From RGIG1995 sp045652425 (lineage in GTDB: Bacteria > Bacillota > Clostridia > Oscillospirales > CAG-272), in the NCBI GenBank assembly GCA_045652425.1, contig JAZRUG010000018.1:62001-126000 (forward strand): a DNA stretch of 64,000 nt, in the 5' to 3' direction. This document shows positions 52,616-61,887 of the stretch, one piece after another (the first letter of the stretch is position 1; each line of letters starts with the position of its first letter). The notes beneath the pieces are model-generated. The model was not told the origin of the DNA and ran no database searches. It saw only the letters and a list, made by a program, of their open reading frames with translations. Position numbers and translations under genes: made by a program.

Positions 52616-53614
52616 TTATTTTTCGTTAAAACTTATTGCATCGGGGAGAAGTTCAATTATTTTTTGTATTCCCACAACACAGCAATCAAGAGGATTTTGG
52701 GCAATTTTTACTTCGAATCCAAATAACTTGGAGTAATATTCTTGTATTCCGTCAATCAACGCTCCACCGCCCGAAAGTGTGAGTCCGTATTCGTAAATGT
52801 CAGCCGAAAGTTCGGGGTGCAGTTTTTCAAGCGTTGATTTAATGCAGTCGGTAATTTTTGAAAGCTGTTCTTCAATTGGTTCTTTAAGTTCGGTATTTTT
52901 CACATTTACCGTCAAAGGCAGACCGCTTACTGCATCGCGGCCGTATACTTCCTGTGTTTTTTCTTCGCCTGTTAATGAAAGAGTACCGAGTGTTCTTTTT
53001 AATTCTTCTGCATCGGTAAGTGTTACAATTAGGTTGTAAGTTCTCTTTAAGTATGCTGCGATTGCTTCGTCAATCTCGTCTCCGCCGACTCTTACGGAAT
53101 TGCTTTGAATTATTCCGCCGAGGCTCATTACAGCAACATCGGTGGTTCCGCCGCCGATGTTAACTATCATACTTCCTCTCGGCTCTTCTATGGGTAATCC
53201 TGCGCCCATTGCGGCTGCAAACGGAGAGGGAAGTATTGCAACGCTTCGCGCACCCGCTTCTGCAGATGCCTCTTCAAGCGCTCTTTTTTCAACTTCCGTA
53301 ATGCTGTTTGATACTGTAAGTACAACGTTAGGTCTGTTTAAGCTGCCTTTGCCGGATGCTTTTGCGAAAAATCCGTGAAGCATAGCGACCGTTATATCAA
53401 ACTCGGAAATAACGCCGTCCTTTATAGGCTTTACCGCTTTAACACCGGTGGGTTCTTTGCCTATCATATTGTACGCATCTTCGCCGAGGGCTACAACGCG
53501 GCTTTTTTCTTCGTCTATTGCGATAACAGAGGGTTCTCTTACTACTATCCCTCTTCCTTTTCTGTATATATATGTATTTGATGTGCCAAGGTCAACTCCG
53601 ATAATCCTTGCCAT
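52616..53614 (-). CDS. mreB: Actin-like rod-shape protein MreB
   Basis: A 332-residue actin-fold ATPase. Phosphate loops IGVDLGTSNTYIY (about 4-16) and NIGGGTTDVAVMS (about 151-163), and LSGGGALIDG for the adenosine site. Forms membrane filaments that guide wall synthesis. 18 bases upstream of mreC. Confidence 0.95.
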   Translation of the reverse strand: MARIIGVDLGTSNTYIYRKGRGIVVREPSVIAIDEEKSRVVALGEDAYNMIGKEPTGVKAVKPIKDGVISEFDITVAMLHGFFAKASGKGSLNRPNVVLTVSNSITEVEKRALEEASAEAGARSVAILPSPFAAAMGAGLPIEEPRGSMIVNIGGGTTDVAVMSLGGIIQSNSVRVGGDEIDEAIAAYLKRTYNLIVTLTDAEELKRTLGTLSLTGEEKTQEVYGRDAVSGLPLTVNVKNTELKEPIEEQLSKITDCIKSTLEKLHPELSADIYEYGLTLSGGGALIDGIQEYYSKLFGFEVKIAQNPLDCCVVGIQKIIELLPDAISFNEK

Positions 53615-53630
53615 TACTACACCTCTTTTT

Positions 53631-54227
53631 TTAGTTTAAGTCAAATAAATCTATTTTAAATTCATCTAAAATCATATTCCGCAATTTGAGAACAGGCAGA
53701 CCGACAACGTTGTTTATATCACCGCTGACGCTTTCAACAAAATATCCGCCCTTTTCCTGAATTCCGTACGAACCTGCTTTGTCTTTGTGTTCGCCGGTTT
53801 CAATATATCTTTCAATTTCTTTGTCGGTAATCTTTCTGAATTTTATTTTTGTTTTTTCACTGCTTGAAACGGTTTTGCCGTTATATATCGCGCATACGCC
53901 CGAATAAACGTAGTGGGTGGTATCGCTCATACTGCGAAGCATTTTTCTTGCATCATCGTCATCTTCGGGCTTACCGAGAATATCGCGCTTTAATGCAACA
54001 ACTGTATCTGCCGCAATTATAAGAGCCTTATTATCCTTTATATCCTCAAAGCATCCTTTAGCTTTTGCTTTTGCAAGAAGTTCCACTTGTTTGCACGGTG
54101 ATAGTCTTTTTATCTTGTCTTTTAAGCTGTTTTCGTCTACATCTCCGTCCCACAAGATATGCTCGATTTTCAGTTCGTCAAACATCTTACGTCTTCGGGG
54201 CGATTTTGAAGCTAATATTATTTTCAT
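53631..54227 (-). CDS. maf: Maf-type nucleotide pyrophosphatase
   Basis: About 198 residues from ATG 54227 (AGGGA ahead); the longer frame would overlap the DUF4321 gene. SKSPRRRKM at 5-13 and AADTVV (catalytic Asp) near 72 are Maf motifs. Maf proteins hydrolyse non-canonical or modified nucleoside triphosphates and are often found beside mreB. Cytoplasmic. Confidence 0.93.
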   Translation of the reverse strand: MKIILASKSPRRRKMFDELKIEHILWDGDVDENSLKDKIKRLSPCKQVELLAKAKAKGCFEDIKDNKALIIAADTVVALKRDILGKPEDDDDARKMLRSMSDTTHYVYSGVCAIYNGKTVSSSEKTKIKFRKITDKEIERYIETGEHKDKAGSYGIQEKGGYFVESVSGDINNVVGLPVLKLRNMILDEFKIDLFDLN

Positions 54228-54243
54228 ATTACTTGTCCCTTTT

Positions 54244-54501
54244 TTAGCGTTTAAATATGTATTTTGCAACTATAAGGCACAGGGTAATACAAATTATTGT
54301 CGCAACGTTGAGGTTTATTGCCAAACCGAAAGTTAAATCGATTATACCAAGATTGAGAATGAGAGGATTCTCCATACCGAATACGAGTCCGTAAGATAGC
54401 CAGGAAAGTGCTCCTATATCCTTTGTGAAGGTTGCAAGCATCATGCCGAATACTATACCGCATAAAACGGGAAAGCCCGTATATTTCCAAAATTTAACCA
54501 T
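54244..54501 (-). CDS. DUF4321 small membrane protein
   Basis: 85 residues with two to three hydrophobic segments (GFPVLCGIVFGMMLATF, ATIICITLCLIVAKYIF). It matches the small DUF4321 family found next to maf-mreB in Clostridia. Function unknown. It lies between zapA and maf. Confidence 0.8.
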   Translation of the reverse strand: MVKFWKYTGFPVLCGIVFGMMLATFTKDIGALSWLSYGLVFGMENPLILNLGIIDLTFGLAINLNVATIICITLCLIVAKYIFKR

Positions 54502-54516
54502 TTGTTTTTAATCTCC

Positions 54517-54771
54517 TTATTTGTTGGTTTTTAATGCTTCGATTTCCGCTTTAAGTTCTTCGTTTTCTTTGGCGAGTTTATTTCTTTCGTCAAGGTAATC
54601 AAGCGCACAAAGTAACAACGCCTCGTTCTTTTGACGTGTTGAAGAGGATATAACAAGGTCGCTGACTCTGTTTTCAAGAAGTCTGCCCAGTTTTCTTACA
54701 TATTCGGGGTCATTTTCAGTTACTACGTTTATTCTGATTCCCGATACGACTAATGTTATTTTTTGTTTCAT
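54517..54771 (-). CDS. zapA: Cell division protein ZapA
   Basis: 84 residues. N-terminal beta hairpin (ITLVVSGIRINVVTENDPEYVRKLGRLLE), then a helix and a C-terminal coiled coil (LDERNKLAKENEELKAEIEAL). ZapA bundles FtsZ. First gene of the wall-elongation operon, which places division and elongation functions under one upstream region. Confidence 0.88.
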   Translation of the reverse strand: MKQKITLVVSGIRINVVTENDPEYVRKLGRLLENRVSDLVISSSTRQKNEALLLCALDYLDERNKLAKENEELKAEIEALKTNK

Positions 54772-54828
54772 TGCTTTTTCTCCTGCTTTTATTACTGCAT
54801 TATTGCGTGAAAATAATGCGAAACCTAC

Positions 54829-54857
54829 TTGAAAAATGATAGAAAATATAATATAAT
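54829..54857 (+). promoter_or_regulatory. Promoter of proB-proA-nth
   Basis: TTGAAA (54829-54834), a 17-base spacer, TATAAT (54852-54857). Confidence 0.6.
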
Positions 54858-54934
54858 ACTATTATAATATATTTTTTATTAGATTAAAAGGGTTTTTTGA
54901 AAAAAATTATCATTTAGAGAAAGAATTATAGATT

Positions 54935-55729
54935 ATGGAAAGAGTAAAAAGTGCAAAAAGAATAGTTGTGAAGGTGGGTTCTTCCACACTTACTTATGAA
55001 AACGGTAAGCTTAATTTGCAGAGAATTGAAAAAATGTGCCGTGTTCTCAGTGATTTGAAAAATACGGGCAGAGAAGTCGTTCTCGTATCTTCGGGCGCGG
55101 TAAGTGCAGGTATCGGGAAACTTAATCTTGAGCGCCGTCCCTCTTCTGTTGAGGAAAAACAGGCTTTGGCGGCTGTCGGACAAGGCGTTCTTATGATGAT
55201 ATACGAAAGATTTTTCGGCGATTACGGTCATACTGTAGCGCAGATTCTTTTAACGAGGGATACGGTTACTAACGATATTCCCAGAACTAATGCCGAAAAT
55301 ACATTCGCAACCCTTTTAAAAATGGGATGTATTCCGATAGTAAACGAAAACGATACCGTTGCTTTTGATGAAATTAAATTCGGCGACAACGATACGCTTT
55401 CGGCTTACGTTTCCGTACTTGCGGGGGCAGATTTGCTTATAAACATGAGCGATACAGACGGTTTCTACGACAGCGATCCCAGAACTAATCCTAATGCCAA
55501 AATGCTCAAGAGGATTCCCAAAGTTGACGAGGCTCTTTATGCTTGTGCTGACGGGGCGGGTTCTGCAAGAGGTACGGGCGGAATGACCTCAAAACTCCAC
55601 GCGGCTGAAATAGCTTGTGGAAACGGAATACCCATGATGATAGTAAGCGGAGAAGACTTCTCAATACTTTACGATATGTTAAACGAGGGTATCCAGCACG
55701 GTTCATATTTTGAACCCTTTACAAAGTAA
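54935..55729 (+). CDS. proB: Glutamate 5-kinase
   Basis: 264 residues, an amino-acid-kinase fold only: VVKVGSSTLTYENGKL, VLVSSGAVSAGI, NENDTVAFDEIKFGDNDTLSA and RGTGGMTSKLHAA. It lacks the C-terminal PUA domain of longer ProB forms. First step of proline synthesis. Followed after 14 bases by proA. Confidence 0.95.
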   Translation: MERVKSAKRIVVKVGSSTLTYENGKLNLQRIEKMCRVLSDLKNTGREVVLVSSGAVSAGIGKLNLERRPSSVEEKQALAAVGQGVLMMIYERFFGDYGHTVAQILLTRDTVTNDIPRTNAENTFATLLKMGCIPIVNENDTVAFDEIKFGDNDTLSAYVSVLAGADLLINMSDTDGFYDSDPRTNPNAKMLKRIPKVDEALYACADGAGSARGTGGMTSKLHAAEIACGNGIPMMIVSGEDFSILYDMLNEGIQHGSYFEPFTK

Positions 55730-55743
55730 AAAGAGGAAACGAT

Positions 55744-57006
55744 ATGGAATTTACAAAAGAAATATACGAATATATTGAACAGCTTTGCAAGTCCGTTAAG
55801 GCGGCTGAAGGTTCTATTGCCAATAGTTCACTCCCCCAGAGAAATAACGTTCTTGCACGTATTGCGCAAAAACTTCTCGACAATAAAGATGCTATCCTCG
55901 AAGCAAATGCAGTTGACGTTGCTAATGCTGAAAAGAACGGCGTTATTCCCACTATGGTGGACAGACTTACTCTTAACGAGAGCAGAATTAAGGGGATAAG
56001 CGACGCGTTGCTTGAGCTTGTCGGACTTAAAGACATTCTCGGTGGCGGCGACGTATGGACACGTCCCAACGGTATAGAAATAAAAAGAGTAAAAGTTCCG
56101 CTTGGTGTTGTTGCTATTATTTTTGAAGCTCGTCCCAACGTAACCGTTGATGCGGCTGCTCTTTGTATTAAAACGGGCAATGCAGTTGTTCTTCGCGGCG
56201 GTAAAGAGGCTATCAATACAAACAGAGTTTTTGTTTCTCTTATGAAAGAGGCTATGAAAGAAGAGGGAATATGTCCAGATGCTTTGGCTCTCGTTGACAA
56301 CACATCGCGAGAGGGTGCATCAGTTCTTATGAGTATGCGTCAATATATCGACGTGCTTATTCCTCGCGGTGGCAAAGGTCTTATCAGAAGCGTTGTTGAA
56401 AATGCGGCGATGCCCGTTATTGAAACGGGTGCGGGAAACTGTCACCTTTATGTTGATAAGGCGGCTGATATAGATATGGCTGTTAATGTTGCTTCAAACG
56501 CGAAGAACCAGAGACCGTCTGTTTGTAACGCTATTGAGACGTTGCTCGTTCATTCGGCTGTTGCAGAAGAATTTTTGCCTAAGTTTGCCGAGATTTCAAA
56601 GCAGTTTAACCTTGAAATAAGAGGTTGTGAAAAAACAAGAAAAATACTTGACTTTGCTAAAGAGGCTACCGAAGAAGACTACGAGACAGAATATGACGAT
56701 TATATAATTGCCGTTAAGGTCGTTGACAGTGTTGAAGAAGCGGTAGCACATATCAATAAATACAACACCAAGCACAGCGAGGCTATAATTACGAACGATA
56801 TAACAAACGCCGAATATTTCAAAAAGACGGTTGATGCAGCGGCTGTATACGTAAACGCATCGACACGTTTTACTGATGGTAACGAGTTTGGGTTCGGTGC
56901 TGAAATAGGAATTTCAACCCAGAAGCTTCACGCGAGAGGTCCTATGGGACTTGAAGCGTTGACTACGGTTAAATTTCTTATTTCGGGTAACGGTCAGATA
57001 AGATGA
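55744..57006 (+). CDS. proA: Glutamate-5-semialdehyde dehydrogenase (gamma-glutamyl phosphate reductase)
   Basis: 420 residues, aldehyde-dehydrogenase fold. PLGVVAIIFEARPNVTVDAAALCIKTGNAVVLRGGKE, catalytic Cys in NQRPSVCNAIETLLV near 255, and FGFGAEIGISTQKLHARGPMGLEALT. Second step of proline synthesis. Its end overlaps nth by four bases. Confidence 0.96.
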   Translation: MEFTKEIYEYIEQLCKSVKAAEGSIANSSLPQRNNVLARIAQKLLDNKDAILEANAVDVANAEKNGVIPTMVDRLTLNESRIKGISDALLELVGLKDILGGGDVWTRPNGIEIKRVKVPLGVVAIIFEARPNVTVDAAALCIKTGNAVVLRGGKEAINTNRVFVSLMKEAMKEEGICPDALALVDNTSREGASVLMSMRQYIDVLIPRGGKGLIRSVVENAAMPVIETGAGNCHLYVDKAADIDMAVNVASNAKNQRPSVCNAIETLLVHSAVAEEFLPKFAEISKQFNLEIRGCEKTRKILDFAKEATEEDYETEYDDYIIAVKVVDSVEEAVAHINKYNTKHSEAIITNDITNAEYFKKTVDAAAVYVNASTRFTDGNEFGFGAEIGISTQKLHARGPMGLEALTTVKFLISGNGQIR

Positions 57007-57647
57007 CGAAAGATAAAAGGCTAAAACTTAAAGCTGTTGAGGTTGCAAACAGATTAAAAGAGCATTATTCGTCGGAATGTGCTCTTGAATATCAGGGGGA
57101 ACCCTGGAAATTGCTTGTTCTTGCAAGGCTATCGGCGCAGTGTACGGACAAAAGAGTAAATATAGTTGCAATCCCTCTTTTTGAGGCTTTTCCTACCCTT
57201 GAAGCTATGGCAGAAAGTGATATAACGCGTCTTGAAGAAATAGTTAAGCCGTGCGGTCTGTACCGAATGAAAGCGAAAGAGATAAAGCAAAGCTGTCAGA
57301 TACTTGTTGAAAAGTTTGACAGCCGTGTTCCCGATACTATGGAAGAGCTGCTTGAACTTCCCGGTGTGGGCAGAAAGATAGCCAACCTTATTTTAGGCGA
57401 TATATACGGTAAACCGGCGGTTGTTGCAGATACTCACTGTATACGCATATCGGGCAGACTTGGGTTTACCAATTCTGACGAAAAATCACCCGTAAAGGTC
57501 GAAATGGCTTTGAAAAAGTATCTTCCCGAGGAAGAACAATCGGATTTCTGCCACAGAATAGTTCAGTTCGGCAGAGAAGTATGCTCCGCGCGTTCGCCTA
57601 AATGCGATACGTGTTTTATGGCAGACCTGTGCGAAATGAAAAAATGA
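57003..57647 (+). CDS. nth: Endonuclease III
   Basis: 214 residues. Helix-hairpin-helix LPGVGRKIANLIL near 118, catalytic Lys (GRK) and Asp (VADTHCIRISGRLG), and a C-terminal [4Fe-4S] site with exact C-x6-C-x2-C-x5-C spacing. Removes oxidised pyrimidines. Operonic with proBA. Confidence 0.96.
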   Translation: MTKDKRLKLKAVEVANRLKEHYSSECALEYQGEPWKLLVLARLSAQCTDKRVNIVAIPLFEAFPTLEAMAESDITRLEEIVKPCGLYRMKAKEIKQSCQILVEKFDSRVPDTMEELLELPGVGRKIANLILGDIYGKPAVVADTHCIRISGRLGFTNSDEKSPVKVEMALKKYLPEEEQSDFCHRIVQFGREVCSARSPKCDTCFMADLCEMKK

Positions 57648-57662
57648 TACAACTGAATAATT

Positions 57663-57700
57663 AAAAAGAGTTGATTTTACGTGGAATCGGCTCTTTTTTT
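57663..57700 (+). terminator. Terminator of proB-proA-nth
   Basis: AAGAGTTGATT pairs with AATCGGCTCTT (two G-U pairs), followed by a T run. Confidence 0.75.
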
Positions 57701-57726
57701 GTTTATATATAAAGCGTTTTGTAAAG

Positions 57727-57838
57727 ACGACCTCATCCGTCACGTCGCGTATTGTATGGTAATAACTGTTTATCTAATGGCGACGCTGATAAAAAAATGA
57801 TTGTAATAGATTTTAAGCAGCGAGTCGGATGAGGTTGT
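57727..57838. repeat. MITE-like repeat, second copy
   Basis: Ends ACGACCTCATCCG (57727-57739) and CGGATGAGGTTGT (57826-57838) match those of the element at 11714-11857, while the inside differs. No coding content between 57701 and the MinD-like promoter. Confidence 0.65.
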
Positions 57839-57898
57839 TATGAAATGGTATAATTTGCTCAAACTACAAAAAATCTTCTGTCTAACGCGTTTTGCGTA

Positions 57899-57928
57899 TT
57901 GACAAAAGTTTGTTTAATATGATATAAT
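57899..57928 (+). promoter_or_regulatory. Promoter of the MinD-like gene
   Basis: Perfect TTGACA (57899-57904), an 18-base spacer, perfect TATAAT (57923-57928). Confidence 0.75.
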
Positions 57929-57972
57929 TAAACTACTATATCTATATTTTGTGGAAAAACGGGGGTGGACAA

Positions 57973-58758
57973 ATGTCGTGCAGAGTTATTACCGTTACCT
58001 CATTCAAGGGCGGTGTAGGTAAGTCCACCGTTGCAGCAAACCTTGCTCTCTCGTGGGCGATGTCAGGGAAAAAAACTTTACTTGTCGATTGTGATTTCCG
58101 TATGAGAAGCCTTGACGTATTGCTCGGTCTTGAAAATGAAATCGTACACGATTTAGGCGATGTTCTTTCGGGAAAAACCCCTCTTGAAAAGGCTGTTATC
58201 TCTTATAGAGGTAATGAAAAGTTGCTCTTTTTGCCGGCACCCTTTAATTGCAAAAGCGGAATAGACAAAAAGGCGTTTTCTGATATATTGGAAGAGGCAA
58301 AGGAAAAATATCAGCTTGGATATATTGTTCTCGATACTCCCGGAAGTTCGGGCGAGGAGTTTTCGGCGGCGGCATCTATAAGTGATACGGCATATATAAT
58401 TGCTAATCATTCGTTTCCATCAATCAGGGCGGCGGAATGTACAGGCCGCGAACTTGAAGATGCGGGAATTTCCGACAGAAAACTTATAATAAATATGTTT
58501 GATACTTCGGGCAGAGACAGTGATAAAAAGCCGTCGGTTGTGGATATTATAGATAGAACGGCGTTGTGTCTCGGCGGTATAATCCCTTATGACCTGGGAC
58601 TTGTTCTTATGCAGGATAAGGGGGAGCTTATCGACAAAGCACAGGGGCACAATATTTCAAAGGCGTTTACTAATATACGCCAAAGAACAGAGGGAAAGAA
58701 TATCCCCTTGTTTACCGGATTCAAAGGAATAAACAGAAAAAAACTTTTAAATAATTAA
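57973..58758 (+). CDS. minD: MinD/ParA-superfamily ATPase
   Basis: About 261 residues from ATG 57973 (GGGGGTGG ahead). Deviant Walker A KGGVGKST at about 11-18, LLVDCDFRMRSLDVLLGL in switch I, and YIVLDTPGSS in switch II. The DxRxxxLDxLLG segment is MinD-like. The C-terminus (INRKKLL) lacks an obvious amphipathic membrane helix and no minC or minE is adjacent, so a septum-site role is probable but not proven. Confidence 0.8.
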   Translation: MSCRVITVTSFKGGVGKSTVAANLALSWAMSGKKTLLVDCDFRMRSLDVLLGLENEIVHDLGDVLSGKTPLEKAVISYRGNEKLLFLPAPFNCKSGIDKKAFSDILEEAKEKYQLGYIVLDTPGSSGEEFSAAASISDTAYIIANHSFPSIRAAECTGRELEDAGISDRKLIINMFDTSGRDSDKKPSVVDIIDRTALCLGGIIPYDLGLVLMQDKGELIDKAQGHNISKAFTNIRQRTEGKNIPLFTGFKGINRKKLLNN

Positions 58759-58805
58759 ATTAAAAAAACAGTTTTAAACCCTTATATATACAATAGGAGG
58801 AAAAA

Positions 58806-59210
58806 ATGCAGATTGCGATTATAGCAGGAGAAAAGAAAAAGGAATTGATGGCTCAGTTCTGTATTGCTTATTGCGGAATACTGAGTAAGCACGAGCTTTT
58901 TGCTACGGGTACTACGGGTAAGTATATTTCAGATGCTACCGGACTTAACATCGAATGCCTTCTTTCAGGACAGCAAGGCGGTGCAGAACAGGTTGCATCA
59001 CGTATATCCTATGACGAAATTGATATGCTCCTGTTTTTCAGAGATTCTGATTATAGTTTCGAAACAGATAATAACCTCGTAAGACTTTGTGATATCCACA
59101 ATGTTCCCTTGGCAACAAATATAGCTACGGCAGAGGTTCTCGTACGCGCTCTCGACAGAGGCGACCTCGACTGGAGACAGATAGTTAACCCAAAATATGC
59201 TAAAAAATAA
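58806..59210 (+). CDS. mgsA: Methylglyoxal synthase
   Basis: 134 residues. TTGKYISDATGLNIECLLSGQQGGAEQVASRI holds the phosphate-binding and catalytic region, LLFFRDSD the catalytic Asp, and NVPLATNIATAE near the end. It converts dihydroxyacetone phosphate to methylglyoxal. Slightly short at the C-terminus relative to the E. coli enzyme. AGGAGG precedes the start. Confidence 0.93.
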   Translation: MQIAIIAGEKKKELMAQFCIAYCGILSKHELFATGTTGKYISDATGLNIECLLSGQQGGAEQVASRISYDEIDMLLFFRDSDYSFETDNNLVRLCDIHNVPLATNIATAEVLVRALDRGDLDWRQIVNPKYAKK

Positions 59211-59229
59211 AGTTTTATTATAGATAAAA

Positions 59230-59500
59230 AAGCGTTTGATGAAAAAAATACAGTCATATATACCGCACAGAGAAACGGTGGTTGGTGAGAACCGTATGGG
59301 TATTTTGGTTGTTTTCCGTTTTCAGAGCTCAACTTCGGCGATGAACCGAAGAGGGTGCGCCCTTTACAGCGTGTTAGGGTAGATGTTTATGTGAAACAGT
59401 TACCCTATATAAGAGGCGCGTACTTTTGCGCAATATGGGTGGCACCGCGGAGCATTTCCGTCCCATTGGTTTTATGTTTTTTGAGTTTTTGTCGAATTAC
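59230..59500 (+). promoter_or_regulatory. T-box leader of serS
   Basis: The hallmark T-box sequence TGGGTGGCACCGCGG is at 59436-59450, followed by TCCGTCCCAT, which closes the antiterminator/terminator region. Upstream, AGAGAAACGGTGGTTGG and GTGAGAACCG match conserved stem I elements. A UCA (within GAGCTCAAC near 59330) is a candidate serine specifier codon, tentative. It raises serS expression when uncharged tRNA-Ser accumulates. The leader fills the whole gap between mgsA and serS. Confidence 0.88.
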
Positions 59501-59579
59501 ACTTAAAACTAATTTGGGTAATGGAAAGGCTTTTTTTGTTTTTATTTTTGAAAATAATATATTTAGGAGATTATAGAAA

Positions 59580-60860
59580 ATGTTAGACATCAAATTTTTA
59601 CGTGAAAATCCCGATGTGGTAAAGGAAAATATCAAGAAAAAGTTTCAGGACGATAAGCTTTCTCTTGTTGACGAAGTAATTGAACTTGACGTTCAGAACA
59701 GAGAAGCAAAGGCAAAGAGAGATTCTATCCGCGCTATGAGAAACACCGTAAGCAAGGAAATAGGTAAGCTTATGGCTCAAGGCAAGAGAGAAGAAGCTGA
59801 AGTTGCCAAAAAACAAGTTAGCGATGCTGCAAGCGAACTTGCTTCACTTGAAGAAAAAATCGAACAGCTTGAAAATGATGTTAAGTCAAGAATGATGGTT
59901 ATTCCCAATATCATTGACGACTCTGTTCCTGTAGGTAAGGATGACAGTGAAAACGTTGAAGTTGAACGTTTCGGTGAGCCTGTGGTTCCAGAATTTGAAG
60001 TGCCTTACCACGTAGACATTATGGAAAGACTTAACGGTATTGACCTTGACAGCGCAAGAAGAACAAGCGGCAACGGCTTCTACTACCTCTGCGGCGATAT
60101 TGCAAGACTTCATTCAGCTATTATTTCTTACGCTCGTGATTTTATGATTGACAAGGGCTTTACCTACTATATTCCTCCCTTTATGATCAGAGGCGACGTT
60201 GTTACGGGCGTTATGAGTTTCTCTGAAATGGAAAATATGATGTATAAGATAGAGGGCGAAGACCTTTACCTTATCGGTACGAGTGAGCACTCTATGGTTG
60301 GTAAGTTTATCAATACTATTACTGATGAAGCTGAATTGCCTAAAGCTATGACGAGTTATTCTCCTTGCTTCAGAAAAGAAGTTGGCGCCCATGGTATCGA
60401 AGAAAGAGGCGTTTACAGAATTCACCAGTTTGAAAAACAGGAAATGGTCGTTATCTGTAAGCCCGAAGAGAGCATGGATTGGTTCCACAAAATGTATTCA
60501 TATACCGTTGAATTCTTCAGAAGCCTTGACATTCCCGTAAGAACTCTTGAATGTTGCTCGGGTGACCTTGCTGACCTTAAGGTTAAGAGCATTGACGTTG
60601 AGGCTTGGTCTCCCCGTCAGCAGAAGTATTTTGAAGTTGGAAGCTGTTCCAACCTAGGTGATGCTCAGGCAAGACGCCTTGGTATCAGAGTAAGAAGAAA
60701 AGAAAAGGATAACTACTACCCTCATACGCTTAACAATACGGTTGTTGCTCCCCCCAGGATGCTTATTGCATTCCTTGAAAATAACCTTCAGGAAGACGGA
60801 AGTATCCGTATTCCCGAACCTCTCCGTATGTATATGGGCGGTAAAGAAATCATCAAATAA
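59580..60860 (+). CDS. serS: Seryl-tRNA synthetase
   Basis: 426 residues, class II synthetase. N-terminal antiparallel coiled coil (about 25-105), motif 2 in SYSPCFRKEVGAHG (about 258-271) with TSEH before it, and motif 3 in TLNNTVVAPPRMLIAFLENN near 385-404. Charges tRNA-Ser; controlled by the T-box ahead. Confidence 0.97.
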   Translation: MLDIKFLRENPDVVKENIKKKFQDDKLSLVDEVIELDVQNREAKAKRDSIRAMRNTVSKEIGKLMAQGKREEAEVAKKQVSDAASELASLEEKIEQLENDVKSRMMVIPNIIDDSVPVGKDDSENVEVERFGEPVVPEFEVPYHVDIMERLNGIDLDSARRTSGNGFYYLCGDIARLHSAIISYARDFMIDKGFTYYIPPFMIRGDVVTGVMSFSEMENMMYKIEGEDLYLIGTSEHSMVGKFINTITDEAELPKAMTSYSPCFRKEVGAHGIEERGVYRIHQFEKQEMVVICKPEESMDWFHKMYSYTVEFFRSLDIPVRTLECCSGDLADLKVKSIDVEAWSPRQQKYFEVGSCSNLGDAQARRLGIRVRRKEKDNYYPHTLNNTVVAPPRMLIAFLENNLQEDGSIRIPEPLRMYMGGKEIIK

Positions 60861-60864
60861 TAAC

Positions 60865-60899
60865 AATATGGCATACAGGTAAAATCTGTATGCCATATT
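60865..60899. terminator. Symmetric hairpin between serS and truB
   Basis: AATATGGCATACAG and CTGTATGCCATATT are perfect 14-base arms with a 7-base loop. The T run is poor, so termination may be partial. It lies between convergent genes. Confidence 0.6.
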
Positions 60900-60949
60900 A
60901 TCTTTGTGTGTAATTTAGAGAATGTGGGGTTCGCTTAAATTCTGTTCTT

Positions 60950-61870
60950 TTAAAGAATAAACTGTTTTATAGGTTTGATAGCTCTCCCGTTAGGATAATC
61001 CCTTGCTTCTCCAAGTGCAAAAAAGCCTTTTTCACCGCACAGTCGAACGCGTGTTCCCACCGATATTTTTTCAGGAGAAATACCAATCTTTTTAACGTAT
61101 ATTTCAAGACCGCTTTTTGCTAATTTTTCAAAGAAGGGGGATAATTTAACCTCTTCAATATCTGAAAATAGGGCATCTATTGGGCAGAGAAGAGAGGCGC
61201 GTTCTTCTTCGTTCATATTTTCAAGCTGTTCTATTGTATAACTGTTGTGTATATTAAAGTTTCCGCTTTTTGTTCTGCACAGGCTGCTCATAACTGCGCC
61301 GCAACCGAGCTTTTCACCTATGTCTGTGCAAAGCGTACGTATGTATGTTCCTTTTGAACACTCTACATTAAGTCTGTATTTGCCGGTGTTTTCGTCGATA
61401 ACCTCTAAATCTATTGATTTTATGTGTATATCTCTTGACTCTCGCTCCACTTCTATACCTTTTCTTGCAAGGTCAACAAGCTTTTGTCCGTTAACTTTCA
61501 AGGCGCTGTACATAGGAGGTGTCTGTTTTATTGTTCCTATAAACGTTTTTACGGTGTCTTTTACGGTTTCGTGGCTTGGAATAACGTTATTTTGAGATAT
61601 TATATTTCCTGTAATATCGCCTGAATCGGTAACGATACCGAGTTGCATTTCGGCTATATAGCCTTTGTCTTCGGCAGTTAAATATTCAGATGCTTTAACT
61701 GCTCTCCCCACCATAACGGGTAAAACCCCTGTTGCCATAGGATCAAGAGTGCCTGTATGCCCCACTTGCTTGGTGTTGTACAGTCTTCTTATCATATTTA
61801 CAATCGTATGAGAAGTTACACCCTGGTGTTTGTTTATACAAATTACGCCCATAAGGGTATTATCTGTCAT
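60950..61870 (-). CDS. truB: tRNA pseudouridine-55 synthase
   Basis: 306 residues. Catalytic Asp in GHTGTLDPMATGVLPV near 38-53, KQTPPMYSALKVNGQKLVDLARKG near 114, and a C-terminal PUA-like part. Modifies U55 in the T-loop. Third gene of the rbfA-nrnA-truB unit, 17 bases after nrnA. Confidence 0.95.
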   Translation of the reverse strand: MTDNTLMGVICINKHQGVTSHTIVNMIRRLYNTKQVGHTGTLDPMATGVLPVMVGRAVKASEYLTAEDKGYIAEMQLGIVTDSGDITGNIISQNNVIPSHETVKDTVKTFIGTIKQTPPMYSALKVNGQKLVDLARKGIEVERESRDIHIKSIDLEVIDENTGKYRLNVECSKGTYIRTLCTDIGEKLGCGAVMSSLCRTKSGNFNIHNSYTIEQLENMNEEERASLLCPIDALFSDIEEVKLSPFFEKLAKSGLEIYVKKIGISPEKISVGTRVRLCGEKGFFALGEARDYPNGRAIKPIKQFIL

Positions 61871-61887
61871 TTTTGTGTATATTCCTT

